A DNA stretch of 42,920 nucleotides, from the NCBI GenBank assembly GCA_023150895.1, contig JAKLJY010000062.1, forward strand, positions 1-42,920, in the 5' to 3' direction. This document shows, in pieces, positions 1-8,502 of this stretch. The stretch's first letter is position 1. Each line of letters begins with the position of its first letter. Source of the stretch: Myxococcota bacterium. Lineage in GTDB: Bacteria > Myxococcota_A > Bradymonadia > UBA7976 > UBA1532. The notes below the pieces were generated by a model. That model made no database searches and was not told where the DNA came from. It worked only from the letters and a program-made list of their open reading frames with translations. Position numbers and translations under genes: made by a program.

Positions 1-812
1 TCGGTCGGCCGGGCATGGGCCGCTTCGACGACCGAGAGCGGCATCGGGACCCCGGCGCGCTCGGCGTTGCGGCGGGCGGCCTCGACGGCGGGCTTCGCGC
101 GGTCGCTCCCGGCGATGCTCGTCGGCACGGCCTCCGCGGCGCGAGGCACCGGGGCGGGGGGCAGCCAGGCTTCGCAGGCGAACGTGCGCAGGCGGCCGGG
201 GGCGAGACCCGCAGCCCACGTCGCCGCTTCGATCAGGAGCGTGCCGGCACCACACATCGGGTCGTAGAGTGTCTCGCCGGGTTGCCAGCCGGCGAGCCGC
301 AGAAGGGTGGCGGCGAGTGTCTCTCGCAGGGGCGCCGGGCCGGTCTCGACGCGCCAGCCCCGACGGTGCAGGCGCTCGCCGCTCGTGTCGACGCTCAGCG
401 TACACAGATCGTCGACGATACGAATGAAAAGGCCGATCGGCCCGGGCGGCACGAGCGCTGCAACCCGTTCGGCCACGGCGCCGGTGTGATACAGCCGCGA
501 GCGATGACACGTCACCTCGGGGGTGAAACCGACGCCGGGGAACGAACGCGCCCAGTCGACGGCGGCCGTCCCGCGTTGCAGGGCCGCGAAGTCGTGCGCC
601 TCGAACGTGGCGAGCCGTTGCAGGATGCGGGTGGGGGTGGCGAGCAGGCGATTGGCGCGGAGCGGGTCGCCCTGGAACAGGACGCCCCCCTCCACGGGGC
701 GCGTCCCCTCGAACCCGCAGGTCGAGATCTCATTCGCGACGACAGCCTCGACGCCGGGCGGGCAAACGGCAAACAGTGCGCCGGGCCGCTCCGACGCCCG
801 GGAGGGTCTCAC
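1..812 (-). CDS. rlmL: RlmL-type 23S rRNA guanine-N2 methyltransferase, N-terminal part (3' end outside window)
   Basis: The first 270 residues of a THUMP-domain, SAM-dependent RNA methyltransferase are visible. The order matches E. coli RlmL: an N-terminal ferredoxin-like part (FAVCPPGVEAVVANEI), a THUMP region at roughly residues 50-165, a linker reading LRETLAATLLRLAGWQPGE, then SAM motif I D184-PMCGAGT-LLIEAA. RlmL makes m2G2445 in 23S rRNA. The catalytic NPPY-type motif and any C-terminal RlmK domain lie beyond base 1, so the bifunctional form cannot be judged. I chose the GTG at 812 because it overlaps the stop of the upstream lipoprotein gene in a GTGA arrangement, which implies translational coupling. 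No good Shine-Dalgarno is visible. The family call is firm; exact target specificity is by analogy. Confidence 0.85.
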   Translation of the reverse strand, partial: MRPSRASERPGALFAVCPPGVEAVVANEISTCGFEGTRPVEGGVLFQGDPLRANRLLATPTRILQRLATFEAHDFAALQRGTAAVDWARSFPGVGFTPEVTCHRSRLYHTGAVAERVAALVPPGPIGLFIRIVDDLCTLSVDTSGERLHRRGWRVETGPAPLRETLAATLLRLAGWQPGETLYDPMCGAGTLLIEAATWAAGLAPGRLRTFACEAWLPPAPVPRAAEAVPTSIAGSDRAKPAVEAARRNAERAGVPMPLSVVEAAHARPT

Positions 813-3565
813 GGGGCCGGCTCACAGACCTGAACCGTGCCACCCGCCGCGGCGTTGAGCCGCGAACAGACATATCCGGCGCGGCAGTCGGCGTTGCCCG
901 TGCACCGCTTGCCGCAGAAGTTGCCGCCGCCGAAGTCGGCGCACGCACCGCCGGCGCAGTCGGCATCCGCGCGGCAGGTGCGCGAGCAGTAGCCGCCGGG
1001 GACACCGGCGTCGATCAGACAGTCGAGGCTGCCCGCACAGTCCGTGAAGTCGAAACACCCATCACCGACGGCGCCCTGCCCGGCGAGGCCGCAGGTCTCG
1101 AGGCCGTCGAGGACCTTGCAGGTGAAGCCGGCGCGTGCGCAGGTGAGATCGTCGTTGCAGAGTTCGACGCACCAGTTTTCGTGGCAGAGATAGTCCGACG
1201 GGCAACGGAACGCACCGTCGTCGCAGTAAGAGGCCTCGCACGTGCTGGCGCCGTAGTCGCAGATTTCGAACTCGGAGCACGTCTGATTGCCGACCGAACA
1301 CATGCCCGCAGCGGCGCCGGGGACGACGCGAACGGTGAGGTCGTAGGGCATGCCTCGCGTCCCGTTGCGAACCTGGTAGTGCACCCAGCCCGCGGCCGGG
1401 GGGCGGGCCGTGAAGCGTCGGCAGGCGGCCCGGCCGCCCTGACAGCCGTCGCCGGCGACGACCTCGAACGTGGTATCGGCGATGACGGCGCCGTTGGCCG
1501 TGAAGGCCGCCATGTCCGGGGGCGTGGGCGCGTCGTAGCTGATGTAGACCTGCAGCGCCTCGCCCGCCGCCGTCTGCGTCTTGTACCAGTCGGGTTCGCC
1601 GCAGTACGTCAGGTCGCGGTAGAGTTCTGGCGCAAAGGGCTCGGCATTCTCGCGCGTGTCATTGGGTTCGACGCGATCGGGCATGCACGGGGCGCCCGCG
1701 ACCTCCGTGAGCGCGAGCGTGTAGGCGTTGGCGGCGCCGTTGTAACCGAAGACCTCGAGCACGTAGCGACCCGTCTCCGGGACCGGATCGAGCAGGTGCT
1801 GCTCGTCGTCGTCCGCCGAGCCCGACGCGACCCGATACCCGGCGGGTCCGCTCAGTTCGCTGTCGAGATCACCCTCGGCGTGGCTGAAGCGCACGTCGAG
1901 CGTCACGCGCTGCCCGGCCGTCAACTCGACGTAGAAGAAGTCGGTGTCGCCCGGGCAGATGCGCAGTTCGGTGCCGAGGTGCTCGCGCAGCGAGGCGGCG
2001 CGGGCGAGGTCGTCGTTGCCCGCGGCGCCCTCGGCCGGGTCGTTGTCGGGGCCGCAGTCACCACCGCCGCCGCCGGCCGTCACTTCGGCGCTGACCGTGT
2101 AGGCGGGGTTCACGGCGTCCTGATAGCCGGCGACGACCAGATCGTAGGTGCCTGCCACGGGGGCGCTGCCGACGAGGGCCTCGTCGTCGTCCGAGCTGTC
2201 CGAAATCTGCTCGAAGTTGCTGCCCGCCGGCCCGAAGAGGCCGATGTCGATGTCGCCGTCGGCGTGCGCGAACCGGACGTCGATGGCAAACGCGTCCCCG
2301 GCGGCGAGCTCGAGTGTGTAGGTGTCGACGTCACCGGCGAGGCAGATGGAGCCGGAGGCCGGCGTCCCCGGGGTCAGGGGGGTGCGCTCGTCGAGGTTGG
2401 GCTCGCCCGGATCGGGTGTACACGCGCCCCCACCGCCGCCGCCGCCGCCGCCCGCGTCGACGACCGTCAGCGTGACGTTCTCGATGGCCCGGTACGTGCC
2501 ATCGGACACCCGGAAGACGAGACGAAACGCGATGTTCGCCTGGTCGGCCGTCGGCGTGAAGACGAAGTGCGCGTGCGCGGCGTCGAAGCTCGCGCCGGCG
2601 GGCACGGGCGTGACGAGCTCGTAGGTCAGCCGCTCGGGGTGCTCGTCCGTGGCCTGTACGACGAGATCGAACGTCTGGCCGACCGGGATCTCGCGGTCCT
2701 CGATGGGGGTGATGCGCGGCGGCAGATCCTGCTCCGTGGAGGGATCCCCACTGCGAACGACGACGTTGACGTCCTCTTTGGCTTCGAGGGCGCCATCCGA
2801 GACGACGAACGTCAGCGGGAAGGTCTGGCCGGCGAGTCCGACGTCCGGCGTCCACGCGAAGAGGCCCGACTGGGCGTCGAGGGTCGCGCCCACGAGGGCT
2901 TCGGCCCCGCGCATCGTGTAGGTGAGCGGATCGCCGTTGGGATCCGTGGCCTCGAGCTGCAGCGTGTATGGCCGACCGGCGACCGGGGCGACGTCGCCGA
3001 TGGGGTCGAGGCGCGGCGCCCCGCCGCTGCCCATGCCGGCCCCGACGACGCTGATCTGGATGGTCTCCTGATCGCGCAGCTTGGCGGGATCGGCGACCTC
3101 GAACGTCAGCAGGACCAGCGTGTCCTGCTGGGCGGGCAAGGGCGTCCACGAGAAGCGGCCGGTCTCTTTTTCGAACTTGGCCCCCTCGGGCAGGCTCGAC
3201 CGGACGTTGAAGCTGACCGCGTCGCCGTCGGGATCGCTTCCGGTGAGCTGAATCTCGAGCGGGACGCCGACCTCGGCCTCGCGGTCACCGATGCGGTCGA
3301 GGACCGGGCGCTGGTTGCCCCCCGGCGGGGTCGCGGCGCCGCCGACGGGCTGAAACCCGCTGCCGCCGCCCGCGCCGCCGCCGGAACCGGAGTCCGCGGC
3401 GTCGCCCGCGCCCGGCGCGGCGTCCGTCGCGTCTGCCGCGTCCCCGGCTGCGCAGGCCGTCACCGAGAGCGCGGCCGCGAAAGAGAGGCAAAGGCCGAGA
3501 GACAGCGCGGTTCGGCCGAGGGCCGCGCCGACACGACGGACAGACGGATCGATGGGTCGATTCAT
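809..3565 (-). CDS. Large lipoprotein with Ig-like, PPC and cysteine-rich domains
   Basis: A 918-residue exported lipoprotein. The signal peptide ends in lipobox V35-T-A-C38, followed by an Ala/Gly-rich linker to about residue 80. Three cadherin/He_PIG-like Ig modules follow (about 85-175, 184-272, 282-370), each with the 'DPDGD..(S/T)Y...P.GA.(F/L)......F.WTP' pattern. After a run of nine glycines come two clear PPC (pre-peptidase C-terminal) domains at 382-496 and 503-622, both with (F/S)HA(D/E)GD(I/L)D and DDDE motifs, and a third looser PPC-like domain at 627-748. The tail (756-915) carries many cysteines in Dickkopf/EGF-like spacing. The protein is probably a surface adhesin or scaffold; no catalytic motif is seen. 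It sits 21 bases after a small secreted protein and its stop overlaps the rlmL start. Confidence 0.85.
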   Translation of the reverse strand: MNRPIDPSVRRVGAALGRTALSLGLCLSFAAALSVTACAAGDAADATDAAPGAGDAADSGSGGGAGGGSGFQPVGGAATPPGGNQRPVLDRIGDREAEVGVPLEIQLTGSDPDGDAVSFNVRSSLPEGAKFEKETGRFSWTPLPAQQDTLVLLTFEVADPAKLRDQETIQISVVGAGMGSGGAPRLDPIGDVAPVAGRPYTLQLEATDPNGDPLTYTMRGAEALVGATLDAQSGLFAWTPDVGLAGQTFPLTFVVSDGALEAKEDVNVVVRSGDPSTEQDLPPRITPIEDREIPVGQTFDLVVQATDEHPERLTYELVTPVPAGASFDAAHAHFVFTPTADQANIAFRLVFRVSDGTYRAIENVTLTVVDAGGGGGGGGGACTPDPGEPNLDERTPLTPGTPASGSICLAGDVDTYTLELAAGDAFAIDVRFAHADGDIDIGLFGPAGSNFEQISDSSDDDEALVGSAPVAGTYDLVVAGYQDAVNPAYTVSAEVTAGGGGGDCGPDNDPAEGAAGNDDLARAASLREHLGTELRICPGDTDFFYVELTAGQRVTLDVRFSHAEGDLDSELSGPAGYRVASGSADDDEQHLLDPVPETGRYVLEVFGYNGAANAYTLALTEVAGAPCMPDRVEPNDTRENAEPFAPELYRDLTYCGEPDWYKTQTAAGEALQVYISYDAPTPPDMAAFTANGAVIADTTFEVVAGDGCQGGRAACRRFTARPPAAGWVHYQVRNGTRGMPYDLTVRVVPGAAAGMCSVGNQTCSEFEICDYGASTCEASYCDDGAFRCPSDYLCHENWCVELCNDDLTCARAGFTCKVLDGLETCGLAGQGAVGDGCFDFTDCAGSLDCLIDAGVPGGYCSRTCRADADCAGGACADFGGGNFCGKRCTGNADCRAGYVCSRLNAAAGGTVQVCEPAP

Positions 3566-3586
3566 GGGGCGAAACTCTACACCGGG

Positions 3587-3895
3587 TCAGGGGTCGAGGA
3601 CGACCTCGAAGGCCAGGGACCCGCCGGAGAGCCCCAATCGGCCGCCCGGGAGCATGCGGAGCCCGTGCTCGGGGCCCGCCCGACCGTCGGGTTCCACGAG
3701 AACGAGGCGCCATGGACCGTCGGGAGGGCCCTCGAAGCGCGCGGTGCCCGTCCGGGTCGGCGCGCCGCTCTGCGCCAGGGTGAATGCCCCGTCCGCCCCG
3801 AACGTGAGGGTGAGCGACCCGGCGGCGGTCCGGTGCGTGAACGTCCCGACGGGGGGGGCCGCGAGGCCGGCGAGCGCGAGCAGGGCCACGACCAT
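3587..3895 (-). CDS. Small secreted protein, function unknown
   Basis: The frame is open from 4033, but I place the start at the ATG at 3895. It begins directly with a signal-like sequence (MVVALLALAGLAAPP), while the upstream stretch is Arg-rich, looks non-coding and would overlap the divergent gene. The mature product is about 85 residues, with alternating short beta-type segments (GTFTHRTAAGSLTLTFGADGAFTL and a similar second half) and no cysteines after the signal, suggesting a small beta-sandwich or lipocalin-like domain such as is used for 'TxxGtWr..' polymer-interacting proteins. That reading is only an inference. It is the first gene of the minus-strand unit that continues into the large lipoprotein 21 bases downstream. 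Confidence 0.6.
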   Translation of the reverse strand: MVVALLALAGLAAPPVGTFTHRTAAGSLTLTFGADGAFTLAQSGAPTRTGTARFEGPPDGPWRLVLVEPDGRAGPEHGLRMLPGGRLGLSGGSLAFEVVLDP

Positions 3896-3975
3896 GGGCC
3901 GAGTATGCCCGAAACCGGGGTCGCGGACCGAATCCCATTGCGCCGCGCCGGTCGATGGGCGTAGGGCGAGGCTCG

Positions 3976-4614
3976 ATGCGCCCCGCCATCGCGACCGTCG
4001 TCCTGGCCTCGTGTCTCGCCCGCGCGACCTCACCCGCGCTCGCCCTCAGCGTCGTGCCCCTGCGGCCGGCCGAGGTCGCGGCGCTGTCCGCCGACGTCGT
4101 CATCGCCCGGGTCGTGCGAACCGGCGTGGCCCCGGGCGTGGGCGGCGCACAGGTCGAGCATCTGCGCCTCGACGTGCTCGAGCGTTGGAAGGGCGCGTCG
4201 TGGCCCGCCCGCGAAACGGGTCCGGTGACCGTCGACTGGTGGGTGGGGCCTGCGGACGTGCCGCGCGTTCGGGACGGCGAAGTGTATCTCGTCTTCCTGC
4301 CCGCCCGCTCGCCGGGCGCGGCGCCCCTGCTGCCGGCGACGGTCGGGGGCGCGCGCGGTCTGTTCCGGGCGGTTCGGGGGGCGGCCGGATGGTCGTTCTT
4401 CGACCTCGACGGGCGGCCCGTACTCGGCGTCGACGCCCACGCCGTTCGCCTCGGACCTCGCCCCGGCGGGACGGCCGCCGGTGGGCCTTCAGCGCGTCCC
4501 CGCGCGGGCGGCGGGGTCGAACTTCGTCCGCGCAGCCTCTCGGGCGCGGTCGCGGGGGTCCCGTCGACCGACGTCGCGGCCGCGTGGCGTTCGCTCGTCT
4601 CCGGGTCCCGGTGA
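3976..4614 (+). CDS. Secreted protein paired with the downstream metalloprotease
   Basis: A 212-residue protein with a signal peptide (MRPAIATVVLASCLARATSPALA) and a single compact domain. The domain begins 'ADVVIARVVRT' and continues through a 'LDVLERWKG' strand, a 'VTVDWWVGP' strand and 'RDGEVYLVFLPA'. I recognise this pattern from uncharacterised small secreted proteins often encoded next to matrixin-like proteases in deltaproteobacteria; that association is from memory, not a search. The ATG at 3976 was chosen over the ATG at 3955 because a GAGG lies about 7 bases upstream and the signal peptide starts there. Its stop is 4 bases before the protease GTG start, so the two are co-translated. 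The Pro/Gly/Arg-rich C-terminal 50 residues look disordered. The function is unknown; a chaperone or inhibitor of the protease is a possibility. Confidence 0.7.
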   Translation: MRPAIATVVLASCLARATSPALALSVVPLRPAEVAALSADVVIARVVRTGVAPGVGGAQVEHLRLDVLERWKGASWPARETGPVTVDWWVGPADVPRVRDGEVYLVFLPARSPGAAPLLPATVGGARGLFRAVRGAAGWSFFDLDGRPVLGVDAHAVRLGPRPGGTAAGGPSARPRAGGGVELRPRSLSGAVAGVPSTDVAAAWRSLVSGSR

Positions 4615-4618
4615 GCCG

Positions 4619-6187
4619 GTGAACACACCCGCCCGACTCGTCCACGTGCCGCGACGGCTCGTCGCCCTCGGCGCCGGTCTGACGGCGGCCGTCGCCGCGA
4701 CCGCCCCGATGCCCGCCCGGGCCGGCTGCGTCTGCGGCGAGGTCGCTTCGCCGCCGGCCCTGCTGAATGCCTGTCTCTCGCACCGGGCCGGCGAGTGCGA
4801 CGCCGTGCTGACGTCGGCCGCCGATGACGCGCTCGCCCGATGGCGGGCGTTCGGGCTGCTCTATGCCGATGCCGGCGCCGAGGCCGAGGCCGAGCCGGGC
4901 CCCGGACCCCACCCCGGGGACGGCCGCAACGACGTGGGTCTGCTCGCGAGTGCGGACATCCGCGCGCGATACGGCGTGGACGTCGCGCCCTGGGTCCTCG
5001 GCGTCACTTTCGCCCCGCCCGTCGCAGGCCTGATCGACGGCAACGCCACCTGCCCGCTGCCCGCCGGGGTGACGTGTCCCGTCTACGGCGACGCACCGGC
5101 GCACGACGTCGACGTGGTGCTCGTCGCCGAGCGGCGCTTCACCACCGACCCCCTCGTCGCCTGGGCCTCGCACCTGCGCGGCGACGCGGCGCGCACCTGG
5201 GACGTCGCGCAAGTCCTCGAGCACGAGCTCGGCCACGCGCACGGCCTGCGCCACGAGGACCGCGTGGCCGCGCTGATGAACCCGTTTCACCTGGAGTTCC
5301 CCGGCGTGACGATCATGGCCGACGACGCGCGCACCGTGCGGTCCGCGGCGCCGGGGCAGGCGACGGACGTGAACGACCTCGCCGTGGTCGGTTTTGCCGC
5401 AGGGGAGGGCACCTTCTTCGGCGTGTCCTTCGGGGCCGACGCGCCGGCCCCGCTGCGCCCCCGCGTCGACCGCGTGCGCGTCACCGGGTTCACCGTGACG
5501 AACCGGGGCCCGCGCGCGCTCCCCGGCGTGGTCACGGAGATCCGCGTCGGCGGCGTGACGGCGGGGTCACTGACCTGCGACCTCCCGGCCTACGGGGACT
5601 GCCCCCTGCTCGACGACGCGTGGGTCGTTCTTCCGGCGTTGCCCGGAGGCGCGCACGCGCTGGAAATCCACGTCCCGCCGCTGAATGGCGAGCCCCTGCT
5701 CGCGGACAATACGCTGACGCTCGGCACGCTGACGGTCGCCGGGCCGCCGCCGGGGCCGGGACCCGTGCCGGACGCCGCGGTCGGTCCCGGGTTCGACGCG
5801 GGGGCGGGCCCGGACCCGGACGCCTCCGAGGCCGAGGACGCACGCGTCGTGACGGCCCGGGATGCCCGCAAAGCCGACGACGCCCCCGCACGCGCAGATG
5901 CGTTCGACGCGCCCGGGGGCCCCGGTCCGGGTGAGCGCGACGGCGGCGCGGGGTCGGGGCCGCTCGCGTCCGGCGACCCGCCCGAAGGCGCGACGAAGAC
6001 CGAGACGACGCGCCCTGCGACGGGATGCAACCTCGCGGCCGCGGCGCTCGCCCCCGGCGCACGGGCGGACGTTCAGACGGGCGTCGCGGCGATCTTCGGC
6101 GTCGCGCTGGCGGTGATCGCCCGCCTTTCACGCCGTCGCCGGCAGAAATCCACCGGTCGGGAATCCACGACGTCGCGCCGGTGTTGA
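4619..6187 (+). CDS. Secreted metzincin (matrixin-like) zinc protease with MYXO-CTERM-like tail
   Basis: A 522-residue exported protease. After a signal peptide (ending PARA-G) and a Cys-containing prodomain, the catalytic domain at about 105-265 holds the metzincin zinc site H202-ELGHAHGLR-H212 and a Met-turn (ALMNP, M220). A CARDB-like beta domain spans about 275-375 ('VTGFTVTNRGPRALPG'). A long Pro/Asp/Ala-rich linker leads to a tail with Gly-Cys (residues 469-470), a hydrophobic helix and RLSRRRR, close in plan to the MYXO-CTERM sorting tag. The GTG at 4619, 4 bases after the upstream stop, was chosen because it places a signal peptide at the N terminus; the longer frame from 4481 is Arg-rich and overlaps the previous gene. 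The protein likely cleaves extracellular proteins at the cell surface. Confidence 0.85.
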   Translation: MNTPARLVHVPRRLVALGAGLTAAVAATAPMPARAGCVCGEVASPPALLNACLSHRAGECDAVLTSAADDALARWRAFGLLYADAGAEAEAEPGPGPHPGDGRNDVGLLASADIRARYGVDVAPWVLGVTFAPPVAGLIDGNATCPLPAGVTCPVYGDAPAHDVDVVLVAERRFTTDPLVAWASHLRGDAARTWDVAQVLEHELGHAHGLRHEDRVAALMNPFHLEFPGVTIMADDARTVRSAAPGQATDVNDLAVVGFAAGEGTFFGVSFGADAPAPLRPRVDRVRVTGFTVTNRGPRALPGVVTEIRVGGVTAGSLTCDLPAYGDCPLLDDAWVVLPALPGGAHALEIHVPPLNGEPLLADNTLTLGTLTVAGPPPGPGPVPDAAVGPGFDAGAGPDPDASEAEDARVVTARDARKADDAPARADAFDAPGGPGPGERDGGAGSGPLASGDPPEGATKTETTRPATGCNLAAAALAPGARADVQTGVAAIFGVALAVIARLSRRRRQKSTGRESTTSRRC

Positions 6188-6213
6188 CAAAGTCGCACGT
6201 CCGTATCTTACAT
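6184..6213 (+). promoter_or_regulatory. Candidate promoter of the tol-pal operon
   Basis: A perfect TTGACA -35 box at 6184-6189 overlaps the stop codon of the protease gene. With an 18-base spacer the -10 would be TTACAT at 6208-6213, a weak match; TATCTT at 6204-6209 is a better box but too close. The surrounding bases are locally AT-richer than anything nearby, and no promoter candidate of this quality is seen inside the operon. Confidence 0.5.
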
Positions 6214-6271
6214 TGCCCCACCTGAGATTTCGTCCGTAGCGGACCTGAACCCGAAGCCCGCAGGGGGTTGC

Positions 6272-7009
6272 GTGGACTCCATGACCTATTCGTTCGTCTC
6301 GCTCGTGACCCTGGCCGCGCCGGCCGGTGGCACGGAGATCAGCATCATGAAGCTGATCGCGGACGCCTCGCCCGTGGTGAAGGCGGTGCTCCTGCTGCTC
6401 GTCCTGATGAGCGTGGTGAGCTGGTACATCATCGCCTTCAAGTTCATCGCGCTGAAGCGGGCCAACCGCGAGAGCGAGCTGTTCCTCGAGGCCTTCTGGC
6501 AGAGCAAGCAGCTCGACCAGATCTACCAGACGAGCGAGAAGCTCAAGCGCAGCCCCATCAGCCAGGTTTTCCGGGCCGGTTACATCGAGCTGACCAAACT
6601 GCGCACGGGGGCGCGGGCCGGCGAGACGATGCACGGTCAGCTCGGGGATCTCGAGAACATCGAGCGGGCGCTCAGCCGCGCGCAGAACAGCGAGCGCGTC
6701 CACCTCGAGTCGATGGTGCCCTGGCTGGCGACGACGGCCAGCGCCGCGCCGTTCGTGGGCCTCTTCGGCACGGTGTGGGGCATCATGGCCAGCTTCATCA
6801 ACATCGCCGCCAAGGGCGACGCCTCGCTGCTGACGGTCGCGCCGGGCATCGCCGAGGCCCTGGTGGCGACGGCCATCGGCCTGGTGGCGGCCATCCCCGC
6901 GGTCATTTTCTACAATCACTTCGTGGCCAAGACGCGCGTGCTGGAGTCCGACATGGAGAACTTCAGCAACGACTTCCTGAACATCGTCAAACGGCACTTC
7001 TTCAAGTGA
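6272..7009 (+). CDS. tolQ: TolQ, inner-membrane motor subunit of Tol-Pal
   Basis: A 245-residue MotA/TolQ/ExbB-family protein. Three membrane segments are clear: about 33-56, 151-175 and 190-214, with a large cytoplasmic loop between the first two. The hallmark region APFVGLFGTVWGIMASF (159-175) and the third-helix segment GIAEALVATAIGLVAAIPA match TolQ/ExbB. With TolR it forms the proton-driven motor that energises TolA to pull on Pal and constrict the outer membrane at division. A strong AGGGGG (6262-6267) precedes it; the GTG at 6272 is 4 bases away and the ATG at 6281 is 13 away, so either may be used. It opens the operon. ExbB is the alternative name, but linkage to tolB and pal settles it. 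Confidence 0.95.
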   Translation: MDSMTYSFVSLVTLAAPAGGTEISIMKLIADASPVVKAVLLLLVLMSVVSWYIIAFKFIALKRANRESELFLEAFWQSKQLDQIYQTSEKLKRSPISQVFRAGYIELTKLRTGARAGETMHGQLGDLENIERALSRAQNSERVHLESMVPWLATTASAAPFVGLFGTVWGIMASFINIAAKGDASLLTVAPGIAEALVATAIGLVAAIPAVIFYNHFVAKTRVLESDMENFSNDFLNIVKRHFFK

Positions 7010-7028
7010 CGGTGCGGGGGACTACGCG

Positions 7029-7562
7029 ATGGCCATGAGCAGCGGAGGCGGCGGCGGGCGCGGCGCCCTGAGCGAGATCAACGTGACGCCGCTGGTGGAC
7101 GTCATGTTGGTGTTGCTCGTGGTCTTCATGGTGACGACGCCCATCATCGTCGAGGACATGAAACCCCGGAAGGTCGAGGTCGACCTGCCGCAGACGTCGT
7201 CGAACACGCCGCTGAAGCCGACCGATCTGAAGCAGCTCGTGGCGACGGCGGGGCTCGACTACAAGCTCACGATGGAGGGCGACGAGGGCAAAGAGCCCAT
7301 CGTCCTGGCGGACTGCGGCACGGCGGCGTCGAGCGGCGACTTCGCGACCTGTCTGCAACCGCTCGAGGACAAGCTCAAGGCCAACCCGAAGGTGCAGGCG
7401 GAGAAGAAGCTCTTTCTGCAGGCCGATCGCCGGCTGCCCTACGGGTTCATCGTCGACGTGATGGCGCACGCCCGCAACGCCGGCATCACCGGCCTCGGCA
7501 TGGTGACCAACCCGCCCGGCGGGGCGGCGGCGCCCGTCCCGGCCGCCGCATCGGCCCCCTGA
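7029..7562 (+). CDS. tolR: TolR, ExbD-family motor subunit
   Basis: A 177-residue ExbD/TolR protein with a short Gly-rich cytoplasmic start, one membrane helix at about 20-40 with the proton-carrying Asp24 (INVTPLVDVMLVLLVVFMV), and a periplasmic domain ending in the typical LQADRRLPYGFIVDVM...GITGLGMVT segment. The periplasmic domain carries an insert of about 30 residues (around DYKLTMEGDEGKEPIVLADCG) with two cysteines (in ADCG and ATCL), which are not part of the E. coli protein. The C terminus is an Ala/Pro-rich tail. A GGGGGA lies about 8 bases before the ATG. It is 19 bases downstream of tolQ. Confidence 0.93.
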   Translation: MAMSSGGGGGRGALSEINVTPLVDVMLVLLVVFMVTTPIIVEDMKPRKVEVDLPQTSSNTPLKPTDLKQLVATAGLDYKLTMEGDEGKEPIVLADCGTAASSGDFATCLQPLEDKLKANPKVQAEKKLFLQADRRLPYGFIVDVMAHARNAGITGLGMVTNPPGGAAAPVPAAASAP

Positions 7563-7600
7563 GCGTAGATCCCCACCCCGCCTCGTTCGTTCGGACCCCC

Positions 7601-8434
7601 ATGACCGGCACCCGCCCCAAGACCCGCCCCGACGACACCGCCTCCCGGGCCCTGGCCCTGGGGACGACGCTCGCCCTGCACGTCGGGGTGGCCGTCGGCG
7701 TGCTCTGGGGCTCGGCCGGGGAGGCCCCGGCCGTGGTCGTCGACCCGCCGATCATGGTCGACCCCTTCGTCGAGCTCCCCAAGCTCGGCGAAGAGCGCGA
7801 TCCCAAGCTGCTGCAGCGCATCGTGCAGGCCCCGCAACCCGAGGCCGCTACGGCGCCGGTGAACCTGAACCAGAAGCGCGAAGAAGAGCCGGAGCCCCCG
7901 CAGGAGAAGAAGCCCGACGAGCAGGAGAAGCCCGTCGACGTGCCCGATCCCGACGCCGAAAAGAAGAAGGCCGAGGAGGAGCGCAAGCGCCGCCAGAAGG
8001 AGATCGCGCAGGCGATGGCGCAGTTCGACGAACGCGCCGACGAGGACTCGCCCGAGGGCCTGCGCGACGGCTTCAAAGAGGGCACGAGCACCCAGGCCGC
8101 GACGCTGCGCGAGGAGTCGCTGTGGGCGGCGCAGGTCGGGGCCCGCATCCGCGAGTATCTGCAGCCGCCCGCCGGCATCTCCCCCGGCGAATGTCGCCGC
8201 CTCGCGTCGGTCATCCCCATCGTGCTCAGCGCCGAGGGCAAGGTCACCAACGCCGTGAAGATTGCCGAGACGAGCGGCAACGGCTTCTTCGACGATGCGG
8301 CCGTGCGCGCCGTGCGTCAGTTCACCGACGAGGGGCGGGGCACCCTGCCCTTGCCCCGGGCCGACCGCTTGGGCCCGCTGCGCAAAAAAGTCATGCGCGA
8401 GGGCGTGCCGGTGCGCCTCGAATGCGCCCAGTGA
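7601..8434 (+). CDS. tolA: TolA-like membrane linker with TonB-type C-terminal domain
   Basis: A 277-residue protein: a short cytoplasmic part, one membrane helix (about 18-38, LALGTTLALHVGVAVGVLW), a Pro/Glu-rich stretch, a Lys/Glu coiled-coil segment (about 88-145, DAEKKKAEEERKRRQKEI) and a C-terminal TonB/TolA-C domain (about 172-277) with 'SVIPIVLSAEGKVTNAVKIAETSGNGFFDDAAVRAVRQF'. TolA couples the TolQR motor to TolB and Pal across the periplasm. Two cysteines (C198, C275) flank the C-terminal domain and could form a disulphide. The coiled-coil is much shorter than in E. coli TolA. The gap to tolB is 68 bases. Confidence 0.88.
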   Translation: MTGTRPKTRPDDTASRALALGTTLALHVGVAVGVLWGSAGEAPAVVVDPPIMVDPFVELPKLGEERDPKLLQRIVQAPQPEAATAPVNLNQKREEEPEPPQEKKPDEQEKPVDVPDPDAEKKKAEEERKRRQKEIAQAMAQFDERADEDSPEGLRDGFKEGTSTQAATLREESLWAAQVGARIREYLQPPAGISPGECRRLASVIPIVLSAEGKVTNAVKIAETSGNGFFDDAAVRAVRQFTDEGRGTLPLPRADRLGPLRKKVMREGVPVRLECAQ

Positions 8435-8502
8435 TCTCCGTTGACCCGGGGGCCGGCCCCGTGCCAAGTCCGCGCCCCGTTTCGAACCGCCGAGGACCCC
8501 AC

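Noticed and set aside
776-3964. A 1,062-residue plus-strand open frame opposite the PPC-domain lipoprotein.
   Set aside because: Antisense by-product of codon bias; no signal, motif or ribosome-binding site, whereas the minus strand has clear domains.
8441-8470. TTGACC before tolB as a promoter.
   Set aside because: No acceptable -10 box at 16-18 bases; the 12-base GGGGCCGGCCCC palindrome next to it looks like GC-rich chance.
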